Of a stretch of 64,000 nt of DNA, positions 48,708 through 58,381 are shown piece after piece. The position numbers and the translations under genes were made by a program. Origin of the DNA: CALLMM01 sp964429855 (GTDB lineage Bacteria > Armatimonadota > Chthonomonadetes > Chthonomonadales > CAJBBX01); the NCBI GenBank assembly GCA_964429855.1, contig CAYSDM010000014.1, positions 14,675-78,674 of the forward strand. Direction: 5' to 3'. Each line of letters opens with the position of its first letter. The first letter of the stretch is position 1. The notes under the pieces are model-generated. The model did not search any database and was not told the origin of the DNA. It worked only from the letters and a program-made list of their open reading frames with translations.

Positions 48708-51700
48708 TTATCTGTTATCCGGCAGCTTGTCGCCCGGTTTGATGGCTTTTAACTTTGCCTTTTCCAACATCCTGTTCAGTTCAGGGACTTCGTGCTGGTT
48801 GAAGCGATTCAGGGATTTGATAATCTGAGTCATCTCTTTTTGAATAGCGTCCACCTCCTGTCGGGTTGACATCGGAACCGGTTCCGTCAGGCTGTCCAAG
48901 GCGAATGTCAACGCCGAAATTCGCGTCGAGAAAGTACGCGCCGGTGTGGCAGACGGCTGTCCCTCTTCACTGCCCACGGAAGGCGCGCTTGAACCAGTTG
49001 GACGCGGGGGAGTAAGGACTGCGCCAACTGCCGTCAACCGCTCCCAGAAGCGGTTGACGGAGTCCTGGATATCCTTCGCAACCTGTTTGAAATCTTCGGA
49101 GCTGCGTAGACTGGAAACCTGGCTGCGAAGGTTCGTGTAGTTCTCAGTAACGGGTTGAATCATGCTCTGCAATCGGTTCAGGCGCATCAACTGGTCATAG
49201 ACCGCCTTAAATTGTGATGGGGTCATCTTCAGGCGAGGGTCTTCATCAACCCTGACCTTCTCGGTGACAGACTCTTTTCCGATAGAGAGTCGCACGGTAT
49301 AAGATCCCGGCAGCACGCGCGGTCCTCGTGTCGCGCGAAAGGCTCTGGGTTCATCCTCATCACGGTCGGAATCCAGTTGATTATGCCGCATGTCCCACTG
49401 AACGCGATTCATGCCCACCCGGCGAGTGACGTTCCTGACTGCTGCGACGCGGTTCTTCCCATCCTGATCCAGAATGGTGACGCGCACAACCTCGGTATCC
49501 GCGGGAAGCGCTTTCAGATAGTACTGGATGAGGACGCCGGTTGGCGCATTGGAGGCGATGAATAGTTTATGCCCTACGGTTCCTTTGTGGTCAAACAGGC
49601 GAAAATTCACTTCGTCAACAGGCGTGAATAGAGCCAACCTGGCAGACGCCAGTTTTTCTGCCGCCTGTTCCAGAGGCGTGATGTCATCCAGAATCCAGAC
49701 TCCTCTTCCGTGCGTGCCAAGTATCAGATCATTGTCTCGCGGATGAATTTGAATGTCATCAACCGGCACGGTAGGGAGCGGCGCGCCGAACGGATACCAC
49801 TTCCCGCCTCGATCAAAGGAAACCCAGAGTCCGCGCTCCGTGCCGACGAATAGAAGGTTCGGATTGCGAAAATGCTCGCGGATAACGCTGACCGTTCCCC
49901 CATCCGGCAGGTTCCCGGAGATGGGTCGCCATGTCTCCCCGAAGTCCTCTGACACCAGCACATAGGGTTTGAAGTCATCGCTTCGATGGCCGTCAAACGC
50001 AGCGTAAACCCTTCCTTCCTGATGATGGGAAGCAACTACACGGCTGACATAGGTTCCACGCGGAACGCCTGTCACTCTTTCGGATAGATTTTTCCAGGTC
50101 TTCCCGTCATCTCGAGAGACCTGGAGAACTCCATCATCGGTCCCGACATAGATCACTCCCTGCCTGCGCGGGGACTCCGAAACCGTGACAATCTGCCCGA
50201 AAGAAGACTGCCCATCATGCAGAGAGAGAGTCTGCCGATTGGGTATGACACCCATGATCGGCATTTTGCTTCGGTCGGGTGATGTAGTGAGGTCTTGCGT
50301 TTTCCGCCATGTATTACCGCGATCATAGGAGATGAACAGACGGTTACCCCCGAAGAGGAGCTTTTGGGGGTTATGGGGAGAGATCAAAATCGGCGAGTTC
50401 CAGTCAAACCGATAGGGGAGATCACCGGGATCCGGGCGTGGGCGAATAGATCGGCGCTCTCCTGTTGCCAGGTTCATGCGTCCAATCGCGCCGTTCTGTG
50501 ACTCGGAGTAGATCGTATTGTGGTCCATGGGATCAACCTGCACATAGAATCCATCGCCACCCCCGATTTTGATCCATTCATCGTTGGTCGGACCACGCTG
50601 ATTCAACGTAGAGGAAGGCGCGCCCCAGCTTCCATTATCCTGAAGACCGCCATAAACCCAGTAGGGCTTACGCATATCGTAGTGAATTTCATAAAACTGT
50701 GCCAGTGGGATCGTATTGAGAAAGTCCCAGGTTAACCCCCTGTCATAAGAGACCTGAATCCCGCCGTCGCATCCGAGCAGAATATGATTGGAATCTTCTG
50801 GATTTATCCAGATGGCATGATTATCCACATGAATTCGCGATACGCGAGAGGTGACGAATGTCTTGCCGCCATCGGTCGAAAAGTGCATCTGCACGCCAAG
50901 CATCCAGATCACCCTGTCATCGTTCGGGTCAATCTGAATCTTGCTGTAGTACATGGGACGGGGATTGACGCTGCTGGTTCGCGTCCAGGTCTCTCCGTTA
51001 TCTTCTGAGCGGTATACGCCTCCGGAAGCGTTCTCCACCGTGGCTATGACGATTTTCGGGTTCTTGCGGTAGATGGCTAATCCGATGCGCCCCGTATCGC
51101 CAGCAGGGAGTCCGTTGGAAAGCCGCTTCCAGGTTTTACCTCCATCGCCTGTTTTAAAGATACCGCTGCCCGGTCCGCCTCCATTAAAACCGAAAGCGGT
51201 GCGTCGCCGCTGATACGCTGCCGCATAGAGCGTATCCGGGTTCTGAGGATCTATCACGACATCCACGACCCCGGTATCGTCATTGATGAAGAGCGACTTC
51301 TCCCAGGTTTTTCCGCCATCGTTGGTTTTAAATAGACCGCGTTCGCTGTTAGCGCCCCATAACCTCCCCAGTGCGGCAACATAGACCACCTCCGGGTTGC
51401 GTGGATCAATGACGATCCTTCCGATATGGTGCGTCTCTCGCAGACCCACATTCGTCCAGGTTTTCCCGGCATCGGTGGACTTATAGACACCGTCTCCCCA
51501 GGAGGAACTCTGACGATTATTCGGCTCTCCGGTTCCTGCCCAGACTACATTCGGGTTGGTTTGATCTATCTCGATGGCACCGATGCTGCTGGTCGTCTGG
51601 GTATCGAAAACCGGTTCAAACGTCACGCCATTATTGACGGTTTTGAAAATGCCTCCAGAGGCAGTCCCGACATAGTATATCCGGGGATCGCTCTCGACTA

Positions 51701-51875
51701 CGGCGAAGTCATCAATGCGTCCTCCCATGATTGCAGGACCGATATTTCTCCAGGGAAGCCGCAGGAGAAGAGTCTGGTAGAGATCGGTTTCAGAAGTTTG
51801 TGGTTGAGCGAGTGTTAGCGGTGAGAGCGAAAGAAGGAACAGGAGTGTGCAGACAACCAGACTTTTATAGCGCAT
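48708..51875 (-). CDS. secreted BNR/sortilin (VPS10)-like beta-propeller protein
   Basis: 1055 residues. A signal peptide (LVVCTLLFLLSLSPLTLAQ) is followed by repeated Asp-box units (for example DGVYKSTDAGKTWTNVG, GGIFKTVNNGVTFEP, LFKTNDGGKTWEKS) through to about residue 700, forming one or two 6-10-bladed propellers of the VPS10/BNR type. The C-terminal 350 residues contain a beta-sandwich segment (VLPGSYTVRLSIGKESVTEK) and a helical stretch rich in charged residues (AVYDQLMRLNRLQSMIQPVT). Family members are often annotated as glycosyl hydrolases without proof; sialidase residues cannot be confirmed here. The start follows AGAGGTAACC. It is an extracellular binding protein or enzyme of unknown target. 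Confidence 0.8.
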   Translation of the reverse strand: MRYKSLVVCTLLFLLSLSPLTLAQPQTSETDLYQTLLLRLPWRNIGPAIMGGRIDDFAVVESDPRIYYVGTASGGIFKTVNNGVTFEPVFDTQTTSSIGAIEIDQTNPNVVWAGTGEPNNRQSSSWGDGVYKSTDAGKTWTNVGLRETHHIGRIVIDPRNPEVVYVAALGRLWGANSERGLFKTNDGGKTWEKSLFINDDTGVVDVVIDPQNPDTLYAAAYQRRRTAFGFNGGGPGSGIFKTGDGGKTWKRLSNGLPAGDTGRIGLAIYRKNPKIVIATVENASGGVYRSEDNGETWTRTSSVNPRPMYYSKIQIDPNDDRVIWMLGVQMHFSTDGGKTFVTSRVSRIHVDNHAIWINPEDSNHILLGCDGGIQVSYDRGLTWDFLNTIPLAQFYEIHYDMRKPYWVYGGLQDNGSWGAPSSTLNQRGPTNDEWIKIGGGDGFYVQVDPMDHNTIYSESQNGAIGRMNLATGERRSIRPRPDPGDLPYRFDWNSPILISPHNPQKLLFGGNRLFISYDRGNTWRKTQDLTTSPDRSKMPIMGVIPNRQTLSLHDGQSSFGQIVTVSESPRRQGVIYVGTDDGVLQVSRDDGKTWKNLSERVTGVPRGTYVSRVVASHHQEGRVYAAFDGHRSDDFKPYVLVSEDFGETWRPISGNLPDGGTVSVIREHFRNPNLLFVGTERGLWVSFDRGGKWYPFGAPLPTVPVDDIQIHPRDNDLILGTHGRGVWILDDITPLEQAAEKLASARLALFTPVDEVNFRLFDHKGTVGHKLFIASNAPTGVLIQYYLKALPADTEVVRVTILDQDGKNRVAAVRNVTRRVGMNRVQWDMRHNQLDSDRDEDEPRAFRATRGPRVLPGSYTVRLSIGKESVTEKVRVDEDPRLKMTPSQFKAVYDQLMRLNRLQSMIQPVTENYTNLRSQVSSLRSSEDFKQVAKDIQDSVNRFWERLTAVGAVLTPPRPTGSSAPSVGSEEGQPSATPARTFSTRISALTFALDSLTEPVPMSTRQEVDAIQKEMTQIIKSLNRFNQHEVPELNRMLEKAKLKAIKPGDKLPDNR

Positions 51876-52087
51876 GGTTACCTCTTGTTGAAGGTGAGTG
51901 GTTCGGGATCAGAAGGTGAACCCGATTGTGAAGTCAGCCTGTCGCTGAAAAAGAAAAAAGCATTAAGCAGGCGATCTGTAGAGGTGTGGAACCGGATTGC
52001 CTCGCGGGTGTGAGGAGATGAACAAGCATGATCCGCCCATCCCACTGAATTTCGACACTTTTATGGACGGCTAAATACTGTCGTCAG
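51876..52087. other. intergenic region of 212 bases
   Basis: The gap between the BNR/sortilin gene and the 655-residue protein gene. It holds the ribosome-binding site of the former. I see no tRNA, repeat, clear promoter consensus or strong terminator. Confidence 0.5.
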
Positions 52088-54055
52088 TTACAGGCTTATA
52101 AGCGGTTCTGTGTAGATTTCAGCGGTCTCTGCGATCCTCTGGAACCATCTGCCGGAAGGATCCACCATAGGAATCCACCAGGCGGTCGGACGGTGATTGG
52201 TATGGATCAGACTGGAGGATGTCAGAATGGCGCAGCGAACCAGATTCAGTCGTACAGTCCCTATCATCGTCTCGATCCCCGAAATGGTCTGGCGATGTTC
52301 TTCCGCCGCGCCTCGCTCCAGCCCCAGTCTCAAAGCTTTAAGAGTCTTGATCCTCTGCAACGCATTGCGTCTTTCAGATAAAAGCTGATGAATGCGAGCA
52401 TCAAAGGCGGTTCGACAATCCTCTTCCTCTGTCGTCCATTCAACCGTTGCCCGGAAGTGATCGCCTTTCGCCCGCTCCACCTCGCGAATTTCGCTCTTGA
52501 TTCGCTCCAGATCGCGATAGAGGTCGTCCACCTGATGCTGATAGACCATTGCCTGCTTTCGAAGCGCAATCAGTGACTGCTTTGCCATCTCATACTTTTG
52601 CAACAGATCGCTCCAGGTGCCTCCCTGCCTTTCTGAAAGGAACTGGAGCATATCGCGCGGTTTCGTGATACGCTTTATCGAATCGAGAAGCTCATTCTGC
52701 TCCCGGCAGACGGTCTGCCAGTTTTTTGAGAAGTCCGTTGTGGTGATCTTTCTCTGACCGAAGGCGGAAGCTAGATGATCCGGCAGTGTCAGTGTCGTCT
52801 GTCCGACCTTCAGCGCGTCCCAGGTCTGAAAATGGAGTCGCAGGATAGGATGAACTCGCAGATCAACGCCATGTTCACGCAGATAGTCGTTCATCTTTCG
52901 CGTGCGATGCACATAGGCGGAGCCTTCCTCATTAAAGACGAAGATATGCTCCTGAGCCAGCATGGAGATCAACGCAACCGCCTTCCCGACCAGAGTAATA
53001 TGACGTCCCAGTTCGCGTGTGAGAATCTCCGCCAGTTGATGAACGTTCTGGATCGGCTCTTTCAACGGAATTCGGATGGGCTGTCTGGTCTCGATATGGA
53101 TATTGCGCAGGGTAACCCGCAGCGTACCGCGACCATATTTCGGGGAGACGATATCGAACGGAAGCGCGCCTAGCCCAAACTTATCGAGGGTATATATTTC
53201 GCTTCCCGCTACAGCCTCATTATAGGCACGCGCCGCCATTGCGCGGGTTTTCTCATTCAAAAAGAAATCCACGAACTGAAATCGTGGAAGGTGCGCGGTA
53301 TCTGGCGAAAACTCCAGAAGATGCGCTGTACAGTCCACTTCGGTATTCTGCGGTTCTGAACCAAGAAGGAGCGAAAATAGACGGGGAAAGATGTCCCGAT
53401 AGAGATTGGAGAGATATTGATCAGGGTTGTCACGCAGATAGTCGGAGACCCAGCCTAGAAGACGATTCGCGAGCGACTGCGCCTCCTGCCGACAACAGTC
53501 CTCCACAATTGTATCCAGAGTCCCCTCGAAGCCCCATGAGAGCATCTGCAGCACCGAATCGCCCAGATCATGCAGCGGCAGATTATGAACGATCAGGTCC
53601 CTTGATCCTGTATAGACCAGTCCGCGCCAACCCCAGGCTTCAGTAACCTCATTGATGAACTCTAGCCGATCCGATTCCGATCTCTCCGCCAGAAGATTCA
53701 GGGGAACTCCGTGCTGTATATAGGCGTGACGGGTAGGAAATGTCTCGCTGCCAAACAGCCGGGATATCTCTCCAGCAGCCGACCACAGGTCTTTCGTGGA
53801 GCCGTCATTATGCGCCATAAGGGAGAAGCGAGACTGCCCGGCTATCCGGGCGCTCACTTTTGCAAAGTAGTCGGTATCATGAACTCCGAGGATGATCCTG
53901 CCGCCCAGCCCCATCTCATCCAGCATGAGGCGAAGCGCTGCCTTCATTGGTTCATCCCACCAGATGGTCTGACCAAGCGCCAGAAAGGGGGTATCGGGAT
54001 ACTTTTCGCGAAGGTCTTTGAGTACGGTTTTCGCGGAGGTGTGGAAACGGCTCAA
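52088..54055 (-). CDS. large protein of unknown function with C-terminal coiled coil (655 aa)
   Basis: 655 residues starting from a TTG that follows AGGAG at 8 bases. I do not recognise a family. The first 200 residues look globular and alpha/beta (FLALGQTIWWDEPMKAALRL, IILGVHDTDYFAKVSARIAG), with RHAYIQHGVPLNLLAERSES as a distinctive segment. The middle 200-440 is mixed. Residues of about 450-600 are strongly charged and predicted coiled coil by pattern (RKQAMVYQHQVDDLYRDLER onward). No signal peptide or membrane helix is visible. The first 60 residues contain W/D/H residues that could be catalytic, but this is speculation. Confidence 0.6.
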   Translation of the reverse strand: MSRFHTSAKTVLKDLREKYPDTPFLALGQTIWWDEPMKAALRLMLDEMGLGGRIILGVHDTDYFAKVSARIAGQSRFSLMAHNDGSTKDLWSAAGEISRLFGSETFPTRHAYIQHGVPLNLLAERSESDRLEFINEVTEAWGWRGLVYTGSRDLIVHNLPLHDLGDSVLQMLSWGFEGTLDTIVEDCCRQEAQSLANRLLGWVSDYLRDNPDQYLSNLYRDIFPRLFSLLLGSEPQNTEVDCTAHLLEFSPDTAHLPRFQFVDFFLNEKTRAMAARAYNEAVAGSEIYTLDKFGLGALPFDIVSPKYGRGTLRVTLRNIHIETRQPIRIPLKEPIQNVHQLAEILTRELGRHITLVGKAVALISMLAQEHIFVFNEEGSAYVHRTRKMNDYLREHGVDLRVHPILRLHFQTWDALKVGQTTLTLPDHLASAFGQRKITTTDFSKNWQTVCREQNELLDSIKRITKPRDMLQFLSERQGGTWSDLLQKYEMAKQSLIALRKQAMVYQHQVDDLYRDLERIKSEIREVERAKGDHFRATVEWTTEEEDCRTAFDARIHQLLSERRNALQRIKTLKALRLGLERGAAEEHRQTISGIETMIGTVRLNLVRCAILTSSSLIHTNHRPTAWWIPMVDPSGRWFQRIAETAEIYTEPLISL

Positions 54056-54213
54056 ATCGTTCGCTCCTGAGAACCCGCTCGCGGGCAGGATGTTCCGGGT
54101 GCCGGCTGACGATGTATGATACCTTACGAGATATTAAAACGCATGGTTCCATGCATCACTTTCGGAATGTCAATTAACGGCAAACGCACAGAACTCCTTC
54201 TGTATAAAGGCTC
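54056..54213. other. intergenic region of 158 bases
   Basis: The gap between the fructosamine-kinase-like gene and the 655-residue protein gene. A TTGACA occurs on the minus strand but has no -10 at proper spacing. No terminator or repeat seen. Confidence 0.4.
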
Positions 54214-55095
54214 TTATGCATAAATTTGACAGACCTGTTCTACATCCGCCCCGTATCGCTCTCCGAACTGATTCAGATGTACAAGCAAAGCGTATAGTTG
54301 ATGCAGAGGGAGGCGATAGCGAAAACCTTCATCCAGCGGACAGGCGGACTGATATGCCTCCCAGAAGCCTGCCGGAAAACCTCCAAACAGCAGAATGAAT
54401 GCCATCTCGATCTCGCGATCCCCATAGTATACAGCCGGATCAACGATCACAACCTCCTCGCCAGCGGCAAGAAAGTTCCCGCTCCACAGGTCGCCATGAA
54501 TCAGAACCGGTTGAGCAGGCATACTATCCAGCAGATCATCGAGGCGATCCACAAGACGCATCAGCATCCGCTCTCGAAAGGCGGGCAGTCGGCTGCGCTC
54601 TTTTGCCAGCGATATCTGTGGAATGAGACGACACTCTCGATAGAAATCTACCCAGCGTTCCGTCCAGTCATTCTTCTGGTGGAAAACGCCCAGATAGTTA
54701 TCTACTTCCAGACCAAACTGACCGCGGCATGAAACCATTTCATGATGCAGCTTTGCCAGTCCTTCGCCAAAACGTTTTGCGAACAGAGTCGGACTGCGAG
54801 GCTCCTGCGTTGCGATATACTCCAGCACAAGAAAGGCAGGCTTAGTATCGTCTCGAAAGGCAATCACTTCCGGCACGCGCAGTGCATCGGCTGCTTTCAA
54901 CCGACGTAATCCATCCGCCTCCCTTTCAAAAAGATGGTCGAGAGGCGTGTTGTTCCATTTCACGAAGAACCGCCCTTGAGATGTCTCCACCACCGCGGAG
55001 TGGTTGATCATGCCACCGGACGTTCCGAAGGTTCGGATCGGTGTTGCATTCAGAATACGGGTCAATTCTGTTTGTAATACATCCGGGAGGTTCAC
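54214..55095 (-). CDS. fructosamine/ketosamine-3-kinase family protein
   Basis: 293 residues, the usual length. SGGMINHSAVVETSQGRFFVKW holds the ATP-binding Lys. EADGLRRLKAA, LVLEYI and GLEVDNYLG follow, the catalytic loop is VLIHGDLWSGN near residue 196, and the metal-binding VIVDPAVYYGDREIEMAF comes after it. The enzyme phosphorylates sugar adducts on protein lysines, after which they fall off, so it repairs glycated proteins. The GTG start overlaps the stop of the LMW phosphatase gene as GTGA, so the two are translationally coupled. Confidence 0.9.
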   Translation of the reverse strand: MNLPDVLQTELTRILNATPIRTFGTSGGMINHSAVVETSQGRFFVKWNNTPLDHLFEREADGLRRLKAADALRVPEVIAFRDDTKPAFLVLEYIATQEPRSPTLFAKRFGEGLAKLHHEMVSCRGQFGLEVDNYLGVFHQKNDWTERWVDFYRECRLIPQISLAKERSRLPAFRERMLMRLVDRLDDLLDSMPAQPVLIHGDLWSGNFLAAGEEVVIVDPAVYYGDREIEMAFILLFGGFPAGFWEAYQSACPLDEGFRYRLPLHQLYALLVHLNQFGERYGADVEQVCQIYA

Positions 55096-55553
55096 AGGTT
55101 GTGTTCTCGGCGTATCGCGCGAAGCAAACCGTCGGTTCCTTCATCAATCAGTTCATAGACAAGCTCAAACTGCCCGTTATAATAAGGGTCAGGAACCTCG
55201 ACTACGCCTGTTTGAGGAGAATAGCTGAGCAGATTGGCGATTTTAGCGGCGCTTGAGCCCATCTTTCGCACATCTTCCAGATTCATGTTATCCATTGTAA
55301 CAATATAGTCAAACTCACTGAGATCGCTGTCGCAAATCTGACGCGCTCTGCCATCGTAGGGAATGCTCTTTTCGGACAGCAGCTTTCTCGTGCCGTGATG
55401 CGCGGGAGAACCTGCATACCATCCGCCGGTTCCCGCAGAATCGATCTCAAAATGCTCCTCCAGCCCTTCTAAACGGACCTTATGCTTAAAGACAGCTTCC
55501 GCCATCGGTGAGCGACAGATGTTGCCCAGACAGACAAAGAGAACACGTATCAA
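55092..55553 (-). CDS. low-molecular-weight protein tyrosine phosphatase family protein
   Basis: 153 residues from a TTG start with AAGGAG 7 bases upstream. The P-loop is VLFVCLGNICRSPMAEAV, matching C(X)5R(S/T), at residues 9-15. The general-acid Asp lies in VEVPDPYYNG near residue 124. Families of this fold include tyrosine phosphatases, arginine phosphatases, and ribulosamine-5-phosphatase activity of the LMW-PTP-A type. Its gene overlaps that of the fructosamine-kinase homologue, which favours the last activity. In-frame extension to 55754 gives no conserved residues and lacks a ribosome-binding site. Confidence 0.9.
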   Translation of the reverse strand: MIRVLFVCLGNICRSPMAEAVFKHKVRLEGLEEHFEIDSAGTGGWYAGSPAHHGTRKLLSEKSIPYDGRARQICDSDLSEFDYIVTMDNMNLEDVRKMGSSAAKIANLLSYSPQTGVVEVPDPYYNGQFELVYELIDEGTDGLLRAIRREHNL

Positions 55554-55688
55554 ACGACCACTCCTTTTATGCGCAGCATTCAACCCACTTTTAGCATACC
55601 CTACGCAGGAGAGAGCAGGAAAATCACAGGCATCCGGGGCATGTTTACATAACACGATACGAAAATCACATTGCCGGGAGGTTTCGAT

Positions 55689-56942
55689 ATGAAAATCAAG
55701 GACATTGAGCGTATTCCGGTAGATACAGGTTACCTTCCCCGCCCGGGCAGACACATGGCGAGAGAGTTATGGAACTGGTCTATCAGCGAGGTTATTCGCC
55801 TGACGACCGATAATGGAATTGTCGGGTATGGGGAGACACTTCCCCACTATACCTGGGGACGTGTCAGCGATGAGGCGATCAAGAAGGCAATCGGACGCAA
55901 TCCCTTTGATCTGCTCTGGGATGATACACTGGGAGCGGGTTTGCAGATGGCTGTCTGGGATACAGCCGGAAAAGCGGCAGAGGTTCCCTGTAGTCGGCTG
56001 ATTGGACCGCCTGCCAGAACCGAGTGTCCGATAAGCTGGTGGGCAATAGACATGCCGCCGGAGGAGTGGGCTGGAGAAGCGAAAGATGCCGTAAATCAGG
56101 GGTATACCAGTTTCAAGCTCAAGGCGCGCCCCTGGTTCGATATCTTTCAGCAGGTTACCGCGATCTGCGATACTATTCCAGGTTACTTCAAGCTGGATAT
56201 AGATTTCAACGCCTTGCTTCTGGATGCCGGGCGCGCCATACCGGTTCTACACAAACTTGAACAGAAAAGCCATGTCTCCATCTTCGAGACACCTATCTGG
56301 CAGCATGATATCGAGGGAAGCAGACAGGTTCGCGCAAAATGCTCGCGTCCGATCTCGATGCACTTTGGCTCTCCGCCCTTCCTGACGGCCGTAAAAGAGG
56401 AGGTGTGCGACGGCTTTGTGGTTGGCGGAGGCGCAGCGTCAATCGTTCGGCAGGGCACTATGGCGTCTGAGGCTCAAAAACCGTTCTGGCTGCAGATGGT
56501 TGGCACCGGGATCACCACCGCTTTCGCTATACAGTTTGGCGCGGCGTTATCTCATGCGCGCTGGCCCATGATTACCTGCATGAATATTTATGCCGATGAT
56601 CTGATTACTGAGCCATTGAAAATCGTAGGAGGCTTCGTAAGTCTTCCCGAAGCTCCGGGGCTCGGCGTCACGATTGATGAGGAGGCATTACAGAGGCTTC
56701 GCAGACCCGACACCGATGCGAAACCGGAAGCGCGCCGGATATTAACGGTGACCTGGCTTGATGGAAGGCGCGTACATTACGCCCATGCGATGCAGATGTA
56801 TCACGACTTCTGGGCTGGCAATCAACCGGTTTTTGAGGAAGGAGTGCGGTTAAGCTGGCAGGAGGATGACGGGAGCAGGGAGTTCGATGATCTCTGGACC
56901 CGTGCCGATATCGCGCCGGTAAGCAGCCATATTGCAGGATGA
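55689..56942 (+). CDS. enolase-superfamily (mandelate racemase/muconate lactonizing type) enzyme
   Basis: 417 residues from the ATG at MKIKDIERIPVDTGY, preceded by GGGAGG at 7 bases. The capping domain is N-terminal (GIVGYGETLPHYTWGR). The barrel carries SFKLKARPWFD with the Lys of the KxK-like motif, the metal ligand Asp in YFKLDIDFNALLLDA, and Glu in HVSIFETPIW. The last strand motif MHFGSPP replaces the usual catalytic Lys/His region, so the specificity is not standard. A late TPR-free tail of about 70 residues follows. The substrate is unknown; acid-sugar dehydratase or racemase is the family range. No pathway neighbours. Confidence 0.75.
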   Translation: MKIKDIERIPVDTGYLPRPGRHMARELWNWSISEVIRLTTDNGIVGYGETLPHYTWGRVSDEAIKKAIGRNPFDLLWDDTLGAGLQMAVWDTAGKAAEVPCSRLIGPPARTECPISWWAIDMPPEEWAGEAKDAVNQGYTSFKLKARPWFDIFQQVTAICDTIPGYFKLDIDFNALLLDAGRAIPVLHKLEQKSHVSIFETPIWQHDIEGSRQVRAKCSRPISMHFGSPPFLTAVKEEVCDGFVVGGGAASIVRQGTMASEAQKPFWLQMVGTGITTAFAIQFGAALSHARWPMITCMNIYADDLITEPLKIVGGFVSLPEAPGLGVTIDEEALQRLRRPDTDAKPEARRILTVTWLDGRRVHYAHAMQMYHDFWAGNQPVFEEGVRLSWQEDDGSREFDDLWTRADIAPVSSHIAG

Positions 56943-56975
56943 CAGGCTCTACTCTGCCTCGATGACTTAAGATGG

Positions 56976-58217
56976 CTAGTGCGCGGGAGGAATTCGGTTG
57001 AACTGATCCTGCCAGAGCAGATTCTTGAGCACATCCAGCGTATTGCGGGTGACCTTCTCCAGCGGGAGATTCTGTACTTCGGCATCTGATTGAGCAAAAG
57101 TCACCATGACGATACTGCGAGCGACAATGCGAGTCCCATCCGAACTGAGTCTCATTTCATGCATCTGAAGACCACGATCAAACAGCAGATTGATGCTGTC
57201 AGCGAACTTCTTTGCGCGGTCATCCGCGCTGAGGCCGTTGCTGGCGGTCAATCGTGTGATGACGGTGTTACCCATGGTGATCTCTGCTACCGTGATACCG
57301 TTGATGGTCGCCGGTTTAACGAGTGCGCGAATGGAGGAATCAACCTCTCGGCGGTTAATGGAAACCTTCAGCTCCTCCAGCAGATTCTGCAGCGCGCGGG
57401 CGCGCTCCGGCGACGGAGGGTGAGTCCGGTAGATGCCCAGTTCCCTCTGGGGACCGCGTAGTTCGTCGCGCGCCAGACGCTCCATGAACGTCAACAGTCC
57501 TACGGGGTTATACTTTGTTCGCATCAGGTAGCGAACGCCCGCCTGATCCGCATCTTTTTCGGCTTCGATACCATAGGTGTTCAACTTGGCGACAAGATAG
57601 AGTTGCCCCGCCATGAGCAGATTTCCGATATCGGTTCCGGGCGAACGGCTCAAGAGTGCGCCGACAATCAACGGAATAAGAAGTTTCTGCTGCAACTTAT
57701 TCTGTTCATTGATAAGTTTTATCATATGACGATGCGCCGCATGTGCAATCTCATGCCCTAACACGCCTGCCAGTTCATCGTCTGACTTGATATAGTCCAG
57801 TAAACCCCTGTTAATATAGATGATCCCGCCGGGAAGCGAAAAGGCGTTGATATCTTTATCATCCACCACCCGGAAGGAGTATTCAAACTTTCCTCGCTCT
57901 GGCATCCCCCACATGATCGGGATCGGTTCAGAGTTTGCAATGGCGGCTATCTCCTGCCCGATCTTATTTACCCTCTCCAGAATAGCAGCGTCCGTAACCA
58001 GCTTGATGCTTTTCTCTAACTCCTCCGCATTCTCTTTCCCCAGCTTCACATCCGGGATATCTTTTTCCGTCTTCTTCTTCTCATCCTGTGCGAAAGAATG
58101 AAGGTGTTCCCCGGAACAGCAATACCCCTTCAGGGCAAAAGCATTTCCTCGTCCTGCCCCTGACAGGATTGCCAGCAGAATGATCAAGGAAGACAGCTTC
58201 AAGTGTGAGCGCATCAT
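56976..58217 (-). CDS. secreted M48-family metallopeptidase (BepA/LoiP-like)
   Basis: 413 residues with a signal peptide (LKLSSLIILLAILSGAGRGN) and a Cys-Cys-containing mature start. The protease core has LLDYIKSDDELAGVLGHEIAHAAHRHM (HExxH) near residue 156 and KLNTYGIEAEKDADQAGVRYLM with the third ligand Glu near residue 212. The end of the catalytic domain is RTHPPSPERARALQNLLEEL. The last 120 residues (VDSSIRALVKPATINGITVA) form an extra domain. It probably degrades or folds envelope proteins. Unlike HtpX, it has only the signal peptide. It converges on the enolase-family gene with a 33-base gap. Confidence 0.85.
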   Translation of the reverse strand: MMRSHLKLSSLIILLAILSGAGRGNAFALKGYCCSGEHLHSFAQDEKKKTEKDIPDVKLGKENAEELEKSIKLVTDAAILERVNKIGQEIAAIANSEPIPIMWGMPERGKFEYSFRVVDDKDINAFSLPGGIIYINRGLLDYIKSDDELAGVLGHEIAHAAHRHMIKLINEQNKLQQKLLIPLIVGALLSRSPGTDIGNLLMAGQLYLVAKLNTYGIEAEKDADQAGVRYLMRTKYNPVGLLTFMERLARDELRGPQRELGIYRTHPPSPERARALQNLLEELKVSINRREVDSSIRALVKPATINGITVAEITMGNTVITRLTASNGLSADDRAKKFADSINLLFDRGLQMHEMRLSSDGTRIVARSIVMVTFAQSDAEVQNLPLEKVTRNTLDVLKNLLWQDQFNRIPPAH

Positions 58218-58352
58218 CTAAACGGAACGCCTTTCTGCACAAGAGACCTGTAAAGAGTTCAACACGATGCGGAATTTCCGAATAAGCATCAGATTCATTA
58301 TATCATAGCGATGGATTAGCCGCAAGTGAGCGGACTTTTGTCTGAGTCAGAC

Positions 58353-58381
58353 TTGACTTCCTACTTATTCTTACCTATAAT
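58353..58381 (+). promoter_or_regulatory. promoter of thrS
   Basis: TTGACT, 17 bases, TATAAT. Transcription should start near 58388, leaving a leader of about 247 bases before thrS. Confidence 0.75.
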
